Below, piece by piece: positions 6,338 to 15,721 of a stretch of 64,000 nucleotides of DNA (the stretch's first letter is position 1; the number at the start of each line of letters is the position of its first letter). Origin of the DNA: Actinophytocola xinjiangensis (GTDB taxonomy: Bacteria > Actinomycetota > Actinomycetes > Mycobacteriales > Pseudonocardiaceae); the NCBI RefSeq assembly GCF_001921215.1, contig NZ_MSIF01000021.1, positions 62,001 through 126,000 on the forward strand. Direction: 5' to 3'. A program made the position numbers and the translations under genes. The notes under the pieces were generated by a model. That model made no database searches. It was not told the origin of the DNA and saw only the letters and a list, made by a program, of their open reading frames with translations.

Positions 6338-7567
6338 TCACCAGGTCGGGCGCAGGGGCATGTCCGCGTCCGACCCGTCCAGCCGTACGCCGAGAACCTG
6401 GTGCAACTGCACGGTGTTGCGCTCGAAGCCCAACCGCGACGCGGCCATGTACAGCCGCCACACGCGTGCCCGTTGCGATCCGACCTCGCCGACCGCGTCG
6501 GTCCAGTGGGCGTCCAGGTTGGCGCACCAGGCGGTGAGGGTGCGCGCGTAGTGCTCGCGCAGGTTCTCCTCGTGCCGCACCTCGAAACCGTTGTCGTGCA
6601 TGGCCGAGACCAGGTGTCCCGGGCTCTCCAGCTCACCGTCGGGGAACACGTACCGGTTGAGGAAGCCGCCGACCCTGGTCGGTTCGAGGTTGGACGGCCG
6701 GGTGATGCAGTGGTTCAGCAGCCGGCCGCCGGGCCGCAGCTTGTCGTGCAGTGACTGGAAGTACGCGCCGAGGTTGGCCTTGCCGATGTGCTCGGTGAGA
6801 CCGATCGAGCTGACGGCGTCGAACCCGGACTCGGCGACGTCGCGGTAGTCCAGGTGCCGGATCTCGGCCAGTTCGGTGAGCCCCGCCTCGGCGATCGCCT
6901 TCTGGCCCCACTCGGCCTGCTTGCGCGACAGGGTGACGCCGAGGGCCCGAACGCCGTAGTGGCGCGCGGCGTGCATGACCATGCCGCCCCAGCCGCAGCC
7001 GACGTCCAGCAGGCGCATGCCCTCGCCGAGGCCGAGCTTGCGGGCGATGAGGTCGTGCTTGGTCCACTGCGCGTCCTCCAGCGAGGAGTCGGCGTGCGGG
7101 TAGACCGCGCAGGTGTAGGCCATCGACGGGCCGAGGACCCACTCGTAGAACTTGTTGGACACGTCGTAGTGGTGGGAGATCGCGTCCTGGTCACGGGACT
7201 TGGAGTGGCGGCGGCCGTGGATCCTGGCCTCGGCCGCCGGCCGGCCGGTCGGCCACCACAGCCGGTAACCGCCGAGGCGGGCGGCCATCTCCACCCGCAG
7301 CGACACCGGAACGTGTTCCAGCGTCGCCGCGGACATGCTGCGCAGCGCCTGATAGATGTCACCGTCGATGTCCAACGTGCCCGAGATGTAGGCCCTGGCC
7401 AGACCAAGCTCGCCCGGTGCGGAGGCGAGGTGCGACATCGCCAGCGGCGATCGCACGACCACCCGCGCCGGGGCGTCCGGATCACCGGCCCGGCTGCCGT
7501 CGAAGGCCTTGAACTCCAGCGGAGCATCACGACCGATCGCGCGTTCGAAGATGTCAGCCAGCTGCAT
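6338..7567 (-). CDS. tmsB: Cyclopropane/10-methylene fatty acyl synthase-type methyltransferase
   Basis: The 409-residue protein belongs to the cyclopropane-fatty-acyl-phospholipid synthase family. It has the SAM motif LLDVGCGWGGMVMHAA near residue 185 and the conserved YTCAVYPHADSSLEDAQ, LGVTLSRKQAEWG and GLTEHIG blocks. It lies 16 bp downstream of a flavoprotein gene matching the partner reductase of 10-methylstearate (tuberculostearate) synthesis. The likely job is methylating the double bond of oleoyl phospholipid to 10-methylenestearate at the membrane. The ATG at 7567 gives the family N-terminus. A plain cyclopropane synthase is the alternative. The third gene (tmsC) is not visible. Confidence 0.75.
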   Translation of the reverse strand: MQLADIFERAIGRDAPLEFKAFDGSRAGDPDAPARVVVRSPLAMSHLASAPGELGLARAYISGTLDIDGDIYQALRSMSAATLEHVPVSLRVEMAARLGGYRLWWPTGRPAAEARIHGRRHSKSRDQDAISHHYDVSNKFYEWVLGPSMAYTCAVYPHADSSLEDAQWTKHDLIARKLGLGEGMRLLDVGCGWGGMVMHAARHYGVRALGVTLSRKQAEWGQKAIAEAGLTELAEIRHLDYRDVAESGFDAVSSIGLTEHIGKANLGAYFQSLHDKLRPGGRLLNHCITRPSNLEPTRVGGFLNRYVFPDGELESPGHLVSAMHDNGFEVRHEENLREHYARTLTAWCANLDAHWTDAVGEVGSQRARVWRLYMAASRLGFERNTVQLHQVLGVRLDGSDADMPLRPTW

Positions 7568-7583
7568 GGTCACTCCTTCCCGT

Positions 7584-8942
7584 CTATTGGTTGCCGACGC
7601 ACTTCGCGTACAGGTCAGGAAGCCGACCGCGCGGGTCGTAGATCTCCTTGAGCTTGCGGTAGGTCCCGCCGTCGTACCGCAGCCAGAACTCATCCTCGGT
7701 GAAGTACGAATCGGAGTACAGCGACTTGTGACCCCCCAGCTCGGTGACCTTCCTCTCGATCAGGCGATTGTGGTGCCCCGGCCCCTCCCCGTGTCCTAAC
7801 GGGACGGTTGCCCAGAATCCGACGTTGACAAACAGCTCCCCGGGTGGCATCGGGTAGAGCGGCCAGCCGTGCGACTCGCGCAGCCGGACCGGGCACAGCC
7901 AGACCGGTCGGATGCCGATCTCGTCATCGAAGAACTCGAGGAACTCGGCCAGCCGGCCCAGCGGCACCTCGATGTCCTGGATGACGGGCTCCCGCACCGG
8001 TCGCCCGAGCACCCGGTCCACCCGCGCGGACAACTCGTACCGCCGGTCGAGGGCGACGATCCGGCGGTAGACGTCCGACCGCAGGTACCGCCGGGGCCAC
8101 AGACGCCGGACCAGCGGGTGCTGCGCCCCCAGCGCCTTCGAACACCAGAACCAGTCGGTGTCCCACCGCCAGAGATAGTCACGCGTGGTGAGGTAGTCCT
8201 CTGCGCGGTCCCGGACCGAGTGATAGTAGATCCGCCCACCGGTGTAGTCGGACACCCTCGGTGCCGAGTCGGTGAACCGGCCCAACGTCAGGTACATCTC
8301 GTTGCCGGCGAAGACCGTGCCGTCCACGAAGTCGATCTCCGGATCGGCACACACCTCGTCGATCGCGGACGCGCACTCCGCCGCCGATCCGTACCCGATG
8401 TGCCGCAACGCGACGAACGGCCGGGTCGGCGCGAGCTCGATCCGCAGCCGCAGTGCGTAGCCCAGGGTGCCGTAGGAGTTCGGAAATCCGAAGAACAGGT
8501 CACGGTGCTCGTTGTCCGGAGTGGCCAGGACGATGTCCCCGTCCGGCGTCAGGATCTCCAGCTCCAGGACGGCCTCGTGCGGCATCCCGGCCCGGAACGA
8601 CGAGGACTCGATGCCCAGGCCCGCGACCGCGCCCCCGATCGTGATCGTCCGCAACTGCGGGACGACCGTCGGCATCAGCCCGTGCGGCAACGTCGCGTCG
8701 ACGAGGTTCTCGTAGGTGGTCATGCCGCCCACGTCGGCCGTGCGCGTGGTCGGGTCAACGTGCAGGACCCGGGTGAAGGCGCTCACGTCCAGCGCGTTGA
8801 CCGGGGCCGGATCACGGAAGCGGAACAGGTTGGAGGTCGGCTTGGCCAGTCGGATGGGACTACCGTCGGGGAGGCCCACGAGCTGTGCCCGCAAGACGCG
8901 CAGAGCATCGTCGTGGGTTATCAGTGCAGGTGAGCGGCTCAC
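7584..8942 (-). CDS. tmsA: FAD-dependent oxidoreductase, 10-methylene fatty acid reductase
   Basis: This 452-residue flavoprotein has an N-terminal FAD-binding (PCMH/DHCR24-like) domain with VDPTTRTADVGGMTTYENLVD, TITIGGAVAGLGIESSSFR and HEAVLELEILTPDGDI, and a C-terminal substrate domain. Paired with a CFA-synthase-like methyltransferase it matches the actinobacterial BfaA/TmsA type, which reduces 10-methylenestearoyl lipid to 10-methylstearate with NADPH. The GTG at 8942 lacks a spaced Shine-Dalgarno but follows TAGCAT by 6 bases, so translation is probably leaderless. It is the first gene of a two-gene operon. The assignment rests on pairing and motifs. Confidence 0.75.
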   Translation of the reverse strand: MSRSPALITHDDALRVLRAQLVGLPDGSPIRLAKPTSNLFRFRDPAPVNALDVSAFTRVLHVDPTTRTADVGGMTTYENLVDATLPHGLMPTVVPQLRTITIGGAVAGLGIESSSFRAGMPHEAVLELEILTPDGDIVLATPDNEHRDLFFGFPNSYGTLGYALRLRIELAPTRPFVALRHIGYGSAAECASAIDEVCADPEIDFVDGTVFAGNEMYLTLGRFTDSAPRVSDYTGGRIYYHSVRDRAEDYLTTRDYLWRWDTDWFWCSKALGAQHPLVRRLWPRRYLRSDVYRRIVALDRRYELSARVDRVLGRPVREPVIQDIEVPLGRLAEFLEFFDDEIGIRPVWLCPVRLRESHGWPLYPMPPGELFVNVGFWATVPLGHGEGPGHHNRLIERKVTELGGHKSLYSDSYFTEDEFWLRYDGGTYRKLKEIYDPRGRLPDLYAKCVGNQ

Positions 8943-8948
8943 ACCTCG

Positions 8949-8954
8949 ATGCTA
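8949..8954 (-). promoter_or_regulatory. -10 box TAGCAT of the tmsA-tmsB operon
   Basis: On the minus strand TAGCAT ends 6 bases before the GTG at 8942. GGTTAGC occurs twice in the same 40 bp, once overlapping this box, and may be a regulator half-site. Confidence 0.55.
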
Positions 8955-9035
8955 ACCCCGATTTGAGAAAAGTTCGCGTCGCTAACCAGTGGGGGGTGGG
9001 GTGGTGGTGTCGTCCGGCCAGCTCGGCGGGTGGCC

Positions 9036-9887
9036 CTAGCCGTTCGGGCCGGACCCGACCGGCCTGGGTGGGTGTTGGCCGGCCGGGGTTGGGACACCCT
9101 CCGCCGAATACGCCTCGAACAGTGACGTCACATAGGAAAGGAACAGTCCGGCGAACCCGAACACACCCTCGATCGGATGCAGCTGGGCGAAACCGTAGGC
9201 CATCTCGCACCCACGATAGGAAGGCGCGGACTCCCGGACATCGGTGAACCAGTCGTAGAACGGAATCCGCTGCCCCGCCAGCCCGGGATCGATCAGCCAC
9301 CCGTAGACCAGCAACAGATCCAACCCCACCGGCCGGTTCCGCAGCGCCCACCGGTAGGTCTCCGAGAACAGGTAGAACCGTTCCTCCACGGCCGTCGCGT
9401 ACTGCCCGTGCCCCTCGGCCAGCGCCACCCCGTGCTCGGTGGAAGCCTGCTCCGCCAGGCTCCACGCCCGGTCGTGGGCGGCCCGGTTCGGGTGTGATCC
9501 GGTGATGTAGTCCGCCCACAGCTGTGAGCCGGGGTTGCCGAAATCGTCGGCGGAGGGATCCCGGGCGATGGCCAGGCCGCGTTCGATTCCTTCCACGATT
9601 CCGGCGTCCACATAGGAGACCCAGGTGCCGGGCGCGCCCAGGCCCTTGTCGCGGAAGAAGGTGATGACGCCTTCGATGTTTCGCCAGCTGTCACTCACGC
9701 CCAGTTCGGCGCCGTGGCCGGACTGCATCGCGCGGACGAACGTCAGTCGTTCGTTCATCGTCATCCGGTTGATGTCCTCGGCCGTGCAGTCCAGGGTGAC
9801 CGCGCAGGAGGTCGGGGTGTCGGCCGCGGCGGGCGCCGCCGGCAGCGCCAGGGCGAAGGCCAGGGTGAGGACCGCCAGGCGCTTCAT
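9036..9887 (-). CDS. Secreted protein of unknown function
   Basis: The 283-residue protein has a clear Sec signal peptide (residues 1-23, MKRLAVLTLAFALALPAAPAAA). The mature part has two early cysteines (TSCAVTLDCTAEDINRMT) that could form a disulfide, followed by a mainly helical domain rich in Trp and Tyr (SQLWADYITGSHPNRAAHD, ETYRWALRNRPVGLDLLL). I do not recognise the family. The start overlaps the stop of the S15 peptidase by 4 bases (ATGA), so the two are translationally coupled and probably work together outside the cell. The last 25 residues are Pro-rich. Confidence 0.75.
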   Translation of the reverse strand: MKRLAVLTLAFALALPAAPAAADTPTSCAVTLDCTAEDINRMTMNERLTFVRAMQSGHGAELGVSDSWRNIEGVITFFRDKGLGAPGTWVSYVDAGIVEGIERGLAIARDPSADDFGNPGSQLWADYITGSHPNRAAHDRAWSLAEQASTEHGVALAEGHGQYATAVEERFYLFSETYRWALRNRPVGLDLLLVYGWLIDPGLAGQRIPFYDWFTDVRESAPSYRGCEMAYGFAQLHPIEGVFGFAGLFLSYVTSLFEAYSAEGVPTPAGQHPPRPVGSGPNG

Positions 9888-11734
9888 CGCAGCCCTCCGG
9901 CGATCGGCAGGGTGATGGTGCTCTTCGACGGGTTGACCGTCAGCGCCGTGCCGGGCAGTGGGCGCAGCGTGAACTGCTGGTCGGTCGACGCGATGACCAG
10001 GCCGACGCGATGTCCGGCGGCGAAGACGTGGTCGTCGGGTTCCAGGTCCCAGGTGAACGTGTACTCCTTGCCCTGGCGGATCGGGGTGCTGCGCTCGTCC
10101 GACAGGCGGTTCTGCACGTCCATCCACCCGCGCGTCACCATCACCGGCCCGGACGGACCGTAGTCGACCAGGACGGCGGTCAGGTTGGCGGCGTTACGGT
10201 TGTCGACCGACGCGCGCAGCGACACCGACGGCGTTCCGCTCAGCAACGCGTCCTCGGTCAGCGGGGCGGTGGTGTACACGAGACGGTGGGGGTTGGCGGT
10301 GTCCGGACCGGGCAGCAGCGCGGTGTCGATCGCCAGTTCGCGACCGGCGTCCACGAACGACTGGCGCGGGCCATTCGTCGGACGTGTGGTGAGGGTGCCG
10401 GGGTCGGTGGCGTTGGTCGCACCGAGGCGCAGGCGGGTGTCGCGGGCCTGGGGGGCCGGCCAGTCGGCGTACTGAACGTAGGCGCCGTCGGGGCGCTGCA
10501 CGTCGGCCATCGGGTCGTCCATGACGCCGTTGTCCACACCGAACAGCCAGTGGTCCATCCAGCGGTTGAGCGTGTGCTGGTAGTTCGTCACGCCTCGCGG
10601 GCCGCCGTGGCCGTCCTTGTGCAGCCAGATCTTGCGCGGCACGTCGTTACGCTCCAGCTGCGACCACCAGGACGCGAACGCCCTGGGCATCACGTTGTAG
10701 TCCTCCAGGCCGTGCACCACGAACACACTCGCCTCGATGCCGCCCGCGCGGTGCAGGTAGTCCCGCTCGTGCCAGTACTCGTTGTAGTCACCGGTGGTTC
10801 GATCGGAGTACTGGAGCATCGGTTCGGTGATGAAGGAGCACTTGTCCCGCCGCTTCTCACCCTCGATCAGGTAGGCGAGGACGTCGAGGTCCTCCCCCTG
10901 GTACCGGTTGACGCCGACGGCGCTCCTGGCGGAGTGCGGCGCGCGGACGAGGCCGTTGGCCCGGTAGTAGTCGTACCAGCTGGCGATGGCCGAGATCGGG
11001 ACGATCGTGCGCAGGCCGTCGACACCGGTGGTGGCGACCTGGTTGGGCAGCGTCCCGTTGTAGGAGACGCCGGTCATCGCGACGTCGCCGGTGGTCCAGT
11101 CGGCGTCGACCGGGTCGCCGGCCTCGGTCCAGGCGCGCGCCCGGCCGTTGAGCCAGTCAATCACCGCCTTGCCACCGAGCGTCTCGCTCATTCCCCCGAC
11201 CGACGGACACCCGTCGGAGTAACCGGTGCCGATGCTTTCGCCGAGCACGACCGCGTACCCGCGCGGTACCCAGTCGTCGTCGAGCACGCTGTCCAGGTCC
11301 GGGCGGGGGCCGGTGGTGGCCGAGGCGGCGGCGACGCTCCTGCCCTGGAGCCCTTCCTGCGGCAACACCGTGAAGTCGACGTTGTGGTTCGGCTCGTCGC
11401 CGAGGTCGTACCGGTAGGGGCTGTGCTCGAAGATCACCGGGACCTTGATGCCCTCGGTCTCGGTCTCCCCCGGCCGGGACAGCTGGATCCGCACCCGGTC
11501 ACGCTGCCCGTCGTGATCACTGTCCACCTCGGTCTCGACGAACAGCGTCTCCTCGACGGCGTCGGCGAGGTCGAACTGGGGGGCGCTCACCCCGTCGGCG
11601 AACCGCAGCCACGACGGTGTCTCCGGTAGGTCCGAGCCTCGGGGCTCGGCGCTGGCCGGTGTCGCGACGACCAGGGGGACGACCAGGGGCACGACAGCCG
11701 CGACAAGAACAAACATCCGACGTGACCGGCGCAT
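9884..11734 (-). CDS. Secreted Xaa-Pro dipeptidyl-peptidase / CocE-NonD hydrolase
   Basis: This 616-residue protein begins with a signal peptide (residues 1-31, twin Arg pairs, ending TPASA). A S15/CocE alpha/beta-hydrolase domain follows: YAVVLGESIGTGYSDGCP, the nucleophile Ser224 in GVSYNGTLPNQ, FVVHGLEDYNV, and the likely catalytic His in HKDGHGG. The C-terminal X-Pro jelly-roll domain runs from about residue 410. It probably cleaves Xaa-Pro dipeptides, or an ester, outside the cell. I chose ATG 11734 because GGAGG sits 5 bases upstream and the signal peptide starts there. It is the first gene of a two-gene unit with the downstream secreted protein. Confidence 0.88.
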   Translation of the reverse strand: MRRSRRMFVLVAAVVPLVVPLVVATPASAEPRGSDLPETPSWLRFADGVSAPQFDLADAVEETLFVETEVDSDHDGQRDRVRIQLSRPGETETEGIKVPVIFEHSPYRYDLGDEPNHNVDFTVLPQEGLQGRSVAAASATTGPRPDLDSVLDDDWVPRGYAVVLGESIGTGYSDGCPSVGGMSETLGGKAVIDWLNGRARAWTEAGDPVDADWTTGDVAMTGVSYNGTLPNQVATTGVDGLRTIVPISAIASWYDYYRANGLVRAPHSARSAVGVNRYQGEDLDVLAYLIEGEKRRDKCSFITEPMLQYSDRTTGDYNEYWHERDYLHRAGGIEASVFVVHGLEDYNVMPRAFASWWSQLERNDVPRKIWLHKDGHGGPRGVTNYQHTLNRWMDHWLFGVDNGVMDDPMADVQRPDGAYVQYADWPAPQARDTRLRLGATNATDPGTLTTRPTNGPRQSFVDAGRELAIDTALLPGPDTANPHRLVYTTAPLTEDALLSGTPSVSLRASVDNRNAANLTAVLVDYGPSGPVMVTRGWMDVQNRLSDERSTPIRQGKEYTFTWDLEPDDHVFAAGHRVGLVIASTDQQFTLRPLPGTALTVNPSKSTITLPIAGGLR

Positions 11735-11914
11735 GGGGGCCTCCGGGGGAGCGCAGGGCAAGTGACGATCATCCTAAGCCTGGATTCACACCAGATGGTG
11801 ATTTCCCGTCCACCCGTTGGTCCCGGGACCGAATTGGTCTAGCATTGCCAACGCAAACCCGGCCATCGGCCGGCGCTGCACCGGCCTCGGCGGCCGCCAC
11901 CGCCGGGGCCCTCA

Positions 11915-11920
11915 TATCGT
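11915..11920 (+). promoter_or_regulatory. -10 box TATCGT, leaderless start of membrane gene
   Basis: TATCGT ends 7 bases before the GTG at 11928, and no Shine-Dalgarno is present. This spacing guided the start choice for the gene. Confidence 0.45.
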
Positions 11921-11927
11921 CACCCCG

Positions 11928-12551
11928 GTGACCATCGCCGTCGGTGTCTTCGACCTGTTCGCCTACTCCATCCCCGGGTCGCTCTACCTCTCCTTACTCG
12001 GCTATCTCGCCTTTCGGCTGAACCTGCTCGAACCGGCCGCGGTGCTGGGCCTGCCGGGTTTCCTGGTGGTCGTCGGCGCCGTGCTGCTGAGCTACCTGCT
12101 CGGCTACCTCGCCTACCCGCTCGGCGCGCTGGTGTCCCGGCTCGTGCCCAACCGGCGCCGCCACGACGCCCTGGCCGAGTTCATCGGCCGCACCCCGGCC
12201 GCCCGGGACCGTGACTACGTTCGCGCCGACCCGTTCCTGCTGCTCGCCGCCCTGCAACTGCACGACGACGAGGCCGCGACGCACGTGAACCGGACCCGCG
12301 CCACCGGCGTGATGCTGCGCAACTGCACCCCACCGCTGCTCGCCGGCGCCGTGGCGGCGGTGGTCGAGGCCGTCGCCGGACCCCGGCCGGCGGTCGCCGC
12401 CGTGTGCGCGGCGCTGTTCGTGGTCACCGCCGTCGTGCTGGTGACCCAGAGCCGCAAGCACGCCCGCTGGGCCACCATCAAGACCCTGGAGCTGTGCTTC
12501 TGGCTGCCCGACATCGACGACCGGCTCCGCACCGCCACGTCAGCCCCCTGA
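11928..12551 (+). CDS. Four-helix membrane protein, unknown
   Basis: The 207-residue protein has about four hydrophobic segments: FDLFAYSIPGSLYLSLLGYLAF, GFLVVVGAVLLSYLLGYLA, PPLLAGAVAAVVEAVA and AVCAALFVVTAVVLVTQSRKHARW. A cytoplasmic loop of about 75 residues between the two pairs carries Arg/Asp-rich helices. No family was recognised. The GTG at 11928 leaves the first helix immediately after the start, and longer frames add a non-natural N-terminus. It stands alone, divergent from the S15 peptidase and convergent with the acyl-CoA dehydrogenase gene. Confidence 0.65.
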   Translation: MTIAVGVFDLFAYSIPGSLYLSLLGYLAFRLNLLEPAAVLGLPGFLVVVGAVLLSYLLGYLAYPLGALVSRLVPNRRRHDALAEFIGRTPAARDRDYVRADPFLLLAALQLHDDEAATHVNRTRATGVMLRNCTPPLLAGAVAAVVEAVAGPRPAVAAVCAALFVVTAVVLVTQSRKHARWATIKTLELCFWLPDIDDRLRTATSAP

Positions 12552-12605
12552 CCAGCACGGCCAGCACCGACAGGGGTTCTACCGCCGGGCCCGGGGAGGG
12601 GTCCC

Positions 12606-13766
12606 TCAGCCGACGCCCAGGCCCAACTCCCTGGCGATCAGCATGCGCTGGACCTCGCTGGTGCCCTCGCCGATCTCCAGGATCTTGGCGTCGCGGTAGA
12701 AGCGGCCCACCGGGTACTCGTTCATGAAGCCGTAGCCGCCGAAGATCTGGGTGGCGTCGCGGGAGTTGTCCATGGCCGCGTTGGACGCGGTCAGCTTCGC
12801 CACGGCCGCCTCCTTCTTGAACGGCTCGGAGCGCCCCATCTTCGCCAGCGCCGCGTAGTAGGCCAGCCGCGCGGTGTGCGCCCGCGCCTCCATGTCGGCG
12901 ATCTTGAACTGGATCGACTGGTACTCCCCGATCTTGTGCCCGAACGCCTCCCGCTCGTGCACGTACCGCAGGCACTCGTCGACGCAGCCCTGGGCCAGAC
13001 CCACCGCCAGCGCGGCGATCGCGATCCGGCCCTCGTCCAGGATGGACAGGAACTGGGCGTAGCCCCGGCCGCGCTCGCCGAGCAGGTTGGCCGCCGGCAC
13101 CCGGCAGTCGCTGAACGACAGCTCGCGGGTGTCCGAGGCGTTCCAGCCGACCTTCGAGTACTTCCTCGACACGGTGAAACCGGGGGTGCCCGACGGCACG
13201 ATGATGGTGGAGATCTCCTTGCCACCATCGGGTTTCGTGCCGGTGACGGCCGCCACGATCACCAGCGCGGTGATGTCGGTGCCGGAGTTGGTGATGAACG
13301 ACTTCGTCCCGTTGATCACCCACTCGTCGCCGTCCAGGCGCGCGGTGGTGAGCATGGCGCCGGCGTCCGAGCCGCTGCCGGGCTCGGTCAGGCCGAAGCC
13401 GCCGAGGCGTTCACCCGAGCACAGTCGCGGCAGCCACTCGGTCTTCTGCTCCTCGGTGCCGAAGCGGTACAGCGGCATCGCGCCCAGCGACACGCCGGCC
13501 TCCAGGGTCACGGCGACCGACGAGTCGACCCGGCCCAGCTCCTCCAGGGTGACGCACAGGGCGGTGAAGTCGCCGCCCATGCCGCCGTAGGTCTCCGGGA
13601 ACGGGAGGCCGAACAGGCCCATCCGGCCCATCGTGGCGACCAGGTCGTACGGGAACTCCTCGCGCTCGTAGAAGCCGCCGATGACCGGCGCGACCTCCTC
13701 GTGCGCGAACTCCTCGACGGTCTTGCGCAGGGTCTCGTGCTCGTCGTCCAGCCGAAAGTCGATCAT
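12606..13766 (-). CDS. Acyl-CoA dehydrogenase (AcdH/short-branched-chain type)
   Basis: The 386-residue flavoprotein has all ACAD signatures: FGLTEPGSGSDAGAM, VINGTKSFITNSGTD, the QFKIADMEARAHTAR helix and the C-terminal FGGYGFMNEYPVGRFYRDAK. The catalytic Glu is in EIGEGTSEVQ, the position used by short/medium-chain enzymes; isovaleryl-CoA dehydrogenases usually have Gly or Ala there. Oxidation of several branched short-chain acyl-CoAs, as for Streptomyces AcdH, is therefore more likely than strict isovaleryl specificity. The gene follows the carboxylase alpha gene by 3 bases and ends the operon. Electrons would pass to ETF. Confidence 0.92.
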   Translation of the reverse strand: MIDFRLDDEHETLRKTVEEFAHEEVAPVIGGFYEREEFPYDLVATMGRMGLFGLPFPETYGGMGGDFTALCVTLEELGRVDSSVAVTLEAGVSLGAMPLYRFGTEEQKTEWLPRLCSGERLGGFGLTEPGSGSDAGAMLTTARLDGDEWVINGTKSFITNSGTDITALVIVAAVTGTKPDGGKEISTIIVPSGTPGFTVSRKYSKVGWNASDTRELSFSDCRVPAANLLGERGRGYAQFLSILDEGRIAIAALAVGLAQGCVDECLRYVHEREAFGHKIGEYQSIQFKIADMEARAHTARLAYYAALAKMGRSEPFKKEAAVAKLTASNAAMDNSRDATQIFGGYGFMNEYPVGRFYRDAKILEIGEGTSEVQRMLIARELGLGVG

Positions 13767-13769
13767 GGC

Positions 13770-15719
13770 TTACTCCTCCGGTGGGGTCACCACGGCAAGG
13801 GGTTGGTTGAGCGCGACCTGTTGGCCGGCGCGCACAGCGAGTTCGGTGAGCACACCGTCGACCGGTGCGGTGACGGTGTGCTCCATCTTCATCGCCTCGA
13901 CGACCACCAGCGGGGTGCCCGCCGTGACCAGGTCGCCGACGGCGGCCTTGACCACCAGCACGGTGCCCGGCATCGGGCTGGTCACCGGGCCGCCAGCGGC
14001 CGACGCGGCCGACTCGCCCTCCAGCAGCGAGTGCTCGGCCACCGCCCAGGTGTGTCCGCCGGCGGCCAGCCACAGCGTGTCGCCCGACTGGGCCCGGCGG
14101 AACGTGGTCGTGCGGCCGGCGAAGGACACCTCCAGGACGTCGCCGTCGCGGCGCGCGGAGGCCGGGACCGGGTCGCCGCCGTCGACCTCGACGGTCCCGC
14201 CCCGCACCAGCACGGTGACCTGACGGTCGCCGCAGGCCAGGCGGAACGGGATGCCAGCGCGTGCGCCGAGGCGCCAGCCGTCGGGCACGGTCCACGGGTC
14301 GACGACCGCGCCGGTCGGGCGCAGGTCGAGCAGTTCGTCGAGGGCGGCGGCGGCCAGCACGATGTCCGGGACCTCGGCGCGGGTCAGCCGGGGCAGGCCG
14401 CGTTCGACCAGGCCGGTGTCCAGGCGGCCGGCGACCACGTCGTCGTCGGCGAGCAGGGCGCGCAGGAACGCGATGTTGGTGCCGACGCCGAGCACGGTGG
14501 TGTGCGCCAGCGCGACGGACAGCCGGCGCAGCGCCGAGGCCCGGTCGGGGGCCCAGGCGATCACCTTGGCCAGCATGGGGTCGTAGGCCGAGCCGACGAC
14601 CGTGCCGGCGGCCAGCGCGGAGTCGACCCGTACGCCGGGGCCGGTCGGTTCGGTCAGGGCCAGCACGGTGCCGCCGGTGGGCAGGAAGTCGCGGGCCGGG
14701 TCCTCGGCGTAGACGCGGGCCTCCACCGCGTGCCCGTCGAGGACGACGTCGGACTGGCCGAAGGCCAGCGGGTGGCCGGCGGCGACCTTGAGCTGCTCGG
14801 CGACCAGGTCGAGGCCGGTGACCAGTTCGGTGACCGGGTGCTCGACCTGGAGGCGGGTGTTCATCTCCATGAAGAAGAACTCGTCCGGCCGGTCACCGGC
14901 GACGATGAACTCGACGGTCCCGGCGCCGGTGTAGCCGACGGCGCGGGCCGCCTCGACGGCCGCCGCGCCCATCCGTTCACGGTCCACATCGGACAGCAGC
15001 GGGGACGGGGCCTCCTCGACGATCTTCTGGTGGCGCCGTTGCAGGCTGCACTCGCGCTCGCCGAGGTGCACGACCGTGCCGTGGGCGTCGGCCAGGACCT
15101 GGATCTCGATGTGCCGGGGGTTGCGCACGAACCGCTCGACCAGCAGCGTGTCGTCGCCGAAGGCGCCACGGGCCTCGCGCCGCGCTGACTCCAGCGCCGC
15201 CGGCAACTCGGCCGGGTCGGTGACCCGGCGCATGCCCTTGCCACCACCGCCGGCCGACGGCTTGACCAGCACCGGGTAGCCGATCTCGGCGGCCGCCTCG
15301 ACCAGGTCGGCGTCGGACATGCCGGACAGCGTGCGGCCGGGCACCACCGGCACCCCGGCCTCGGCGACCGTGCGCTTGGCACGGATCTTGTCGCCCATGG
15401 CGTCGATCGCGCCGGCCGGCGGGCCGACGAACACCAGCCCGGCGGCCGCGCAGGCCCTGGCGAACTCGGCGTTCTCGGCCAGGAAGCCGTAGCCGGGGTG
15501 CACCGCCCGCGCGCCGGTTTCCCGTGCGGCGTCGAGGATCGCCTCGATCGACAGGTAGCTCTCGACGCGCACCGCCTCGTCGGCCTCACGCACGTGCCGC
15601 GCGCCGGCATCGGCGTCGGTGTACACCGCGACCGCGCGCACACCGAGGCCGGCGAGGGTCCGGTGGACCCGCACCGCGATCTCGCCCCGGTTGGCGACCA
15701 GCACCGTGGAGAACACCAT
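13770..15719 (-). CDS. mccA: Acyl-CoA carboxylase alpha subunit (biotin carboxylase-BCCP), methylcrotonyl type
   Basis: This 649-residue protein carries biotin carboxylase at residues 1-450 ([18 protein letters not shown] start, ATP-grasp [24 protein letters not shown]). A linker follows, then a C-terminal biotinyl domain with biotin-accepting Lys611 in [11 protein letters not shown]. It loads CO2 onto biotin with ATP for the adjacent carboxyltransferase. Beta gene first and a dehydrogenase last match the leucine (liu/acc) operon, giving 3-methylcrotonyl-CoA carboxylase as first choice; other actinobacterial subunits can serve acetyl- or propionyl-CoA. The ATG lies two bases after the beta-subunit stop. 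Confidence 0.9.
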   Translation of the reverse strand: MVFSTVLVANRGEIAVRVHRTLAGLGVRAVAVYTDADAGARHVREADEAVRVESYLSIEAILDAARETGARAVHPGYGFLAENAEFARACAAAGLVFVGPPAGAIDAMGDKIRAKRTVAEAGVPVVPGRTLSGMSDADLVEAAAEIGYPVLVKPSAGGGGKGMRRVTDPAELPAALESARREARGAFGDDTLLVERFVRNPRHIEIQVLADAHGTVVHLGERECSLQRRHQKIVEEAPSPLLSDVDRERMGAAAVEAARAVGYTGAGTVEFIVAGDRPDEFFFMEMNTRLQVEHPVTELVTGLDLVAEQLKVAAGHPLAFGQSDVVLDGHAVEARVYAEDPARDFLPTGGTVLALTEPTGPGVRVDSALAAGTVVGSAYDPMLAKVIAWAPDRASALRRLSVALAHTTVLGVGTNIAFLRALLADDDVVAGRLDTGLVERGLPRLTRAEVPDIVLAAAALDELLDLRPTGAVVDPWTVPDGWRLGARAGIPFRLACGDRQVTVLVRGGTVEVDGGDPVPASARRDGDVLEVSFAGRTTTFRRAQSGDTLWLAAGGHTWAVAEHSLLEGESAASAAGGPVTSPMPGTVLVVKAAVGDLVTAGTPLVVVEAMKMEHTVTAPVDGVLTELAVRAGQQVALNQPLAVVTPPEE

Positions 15720-15721
15720 CG

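Noticed and set aside
12876-15188. Long plus-strand frame opposite the dehydrogenase and carboxylase genes
   Set aside because: The minus-strand genes are unmistakable enzymes; this is a shadow of their codon bias.
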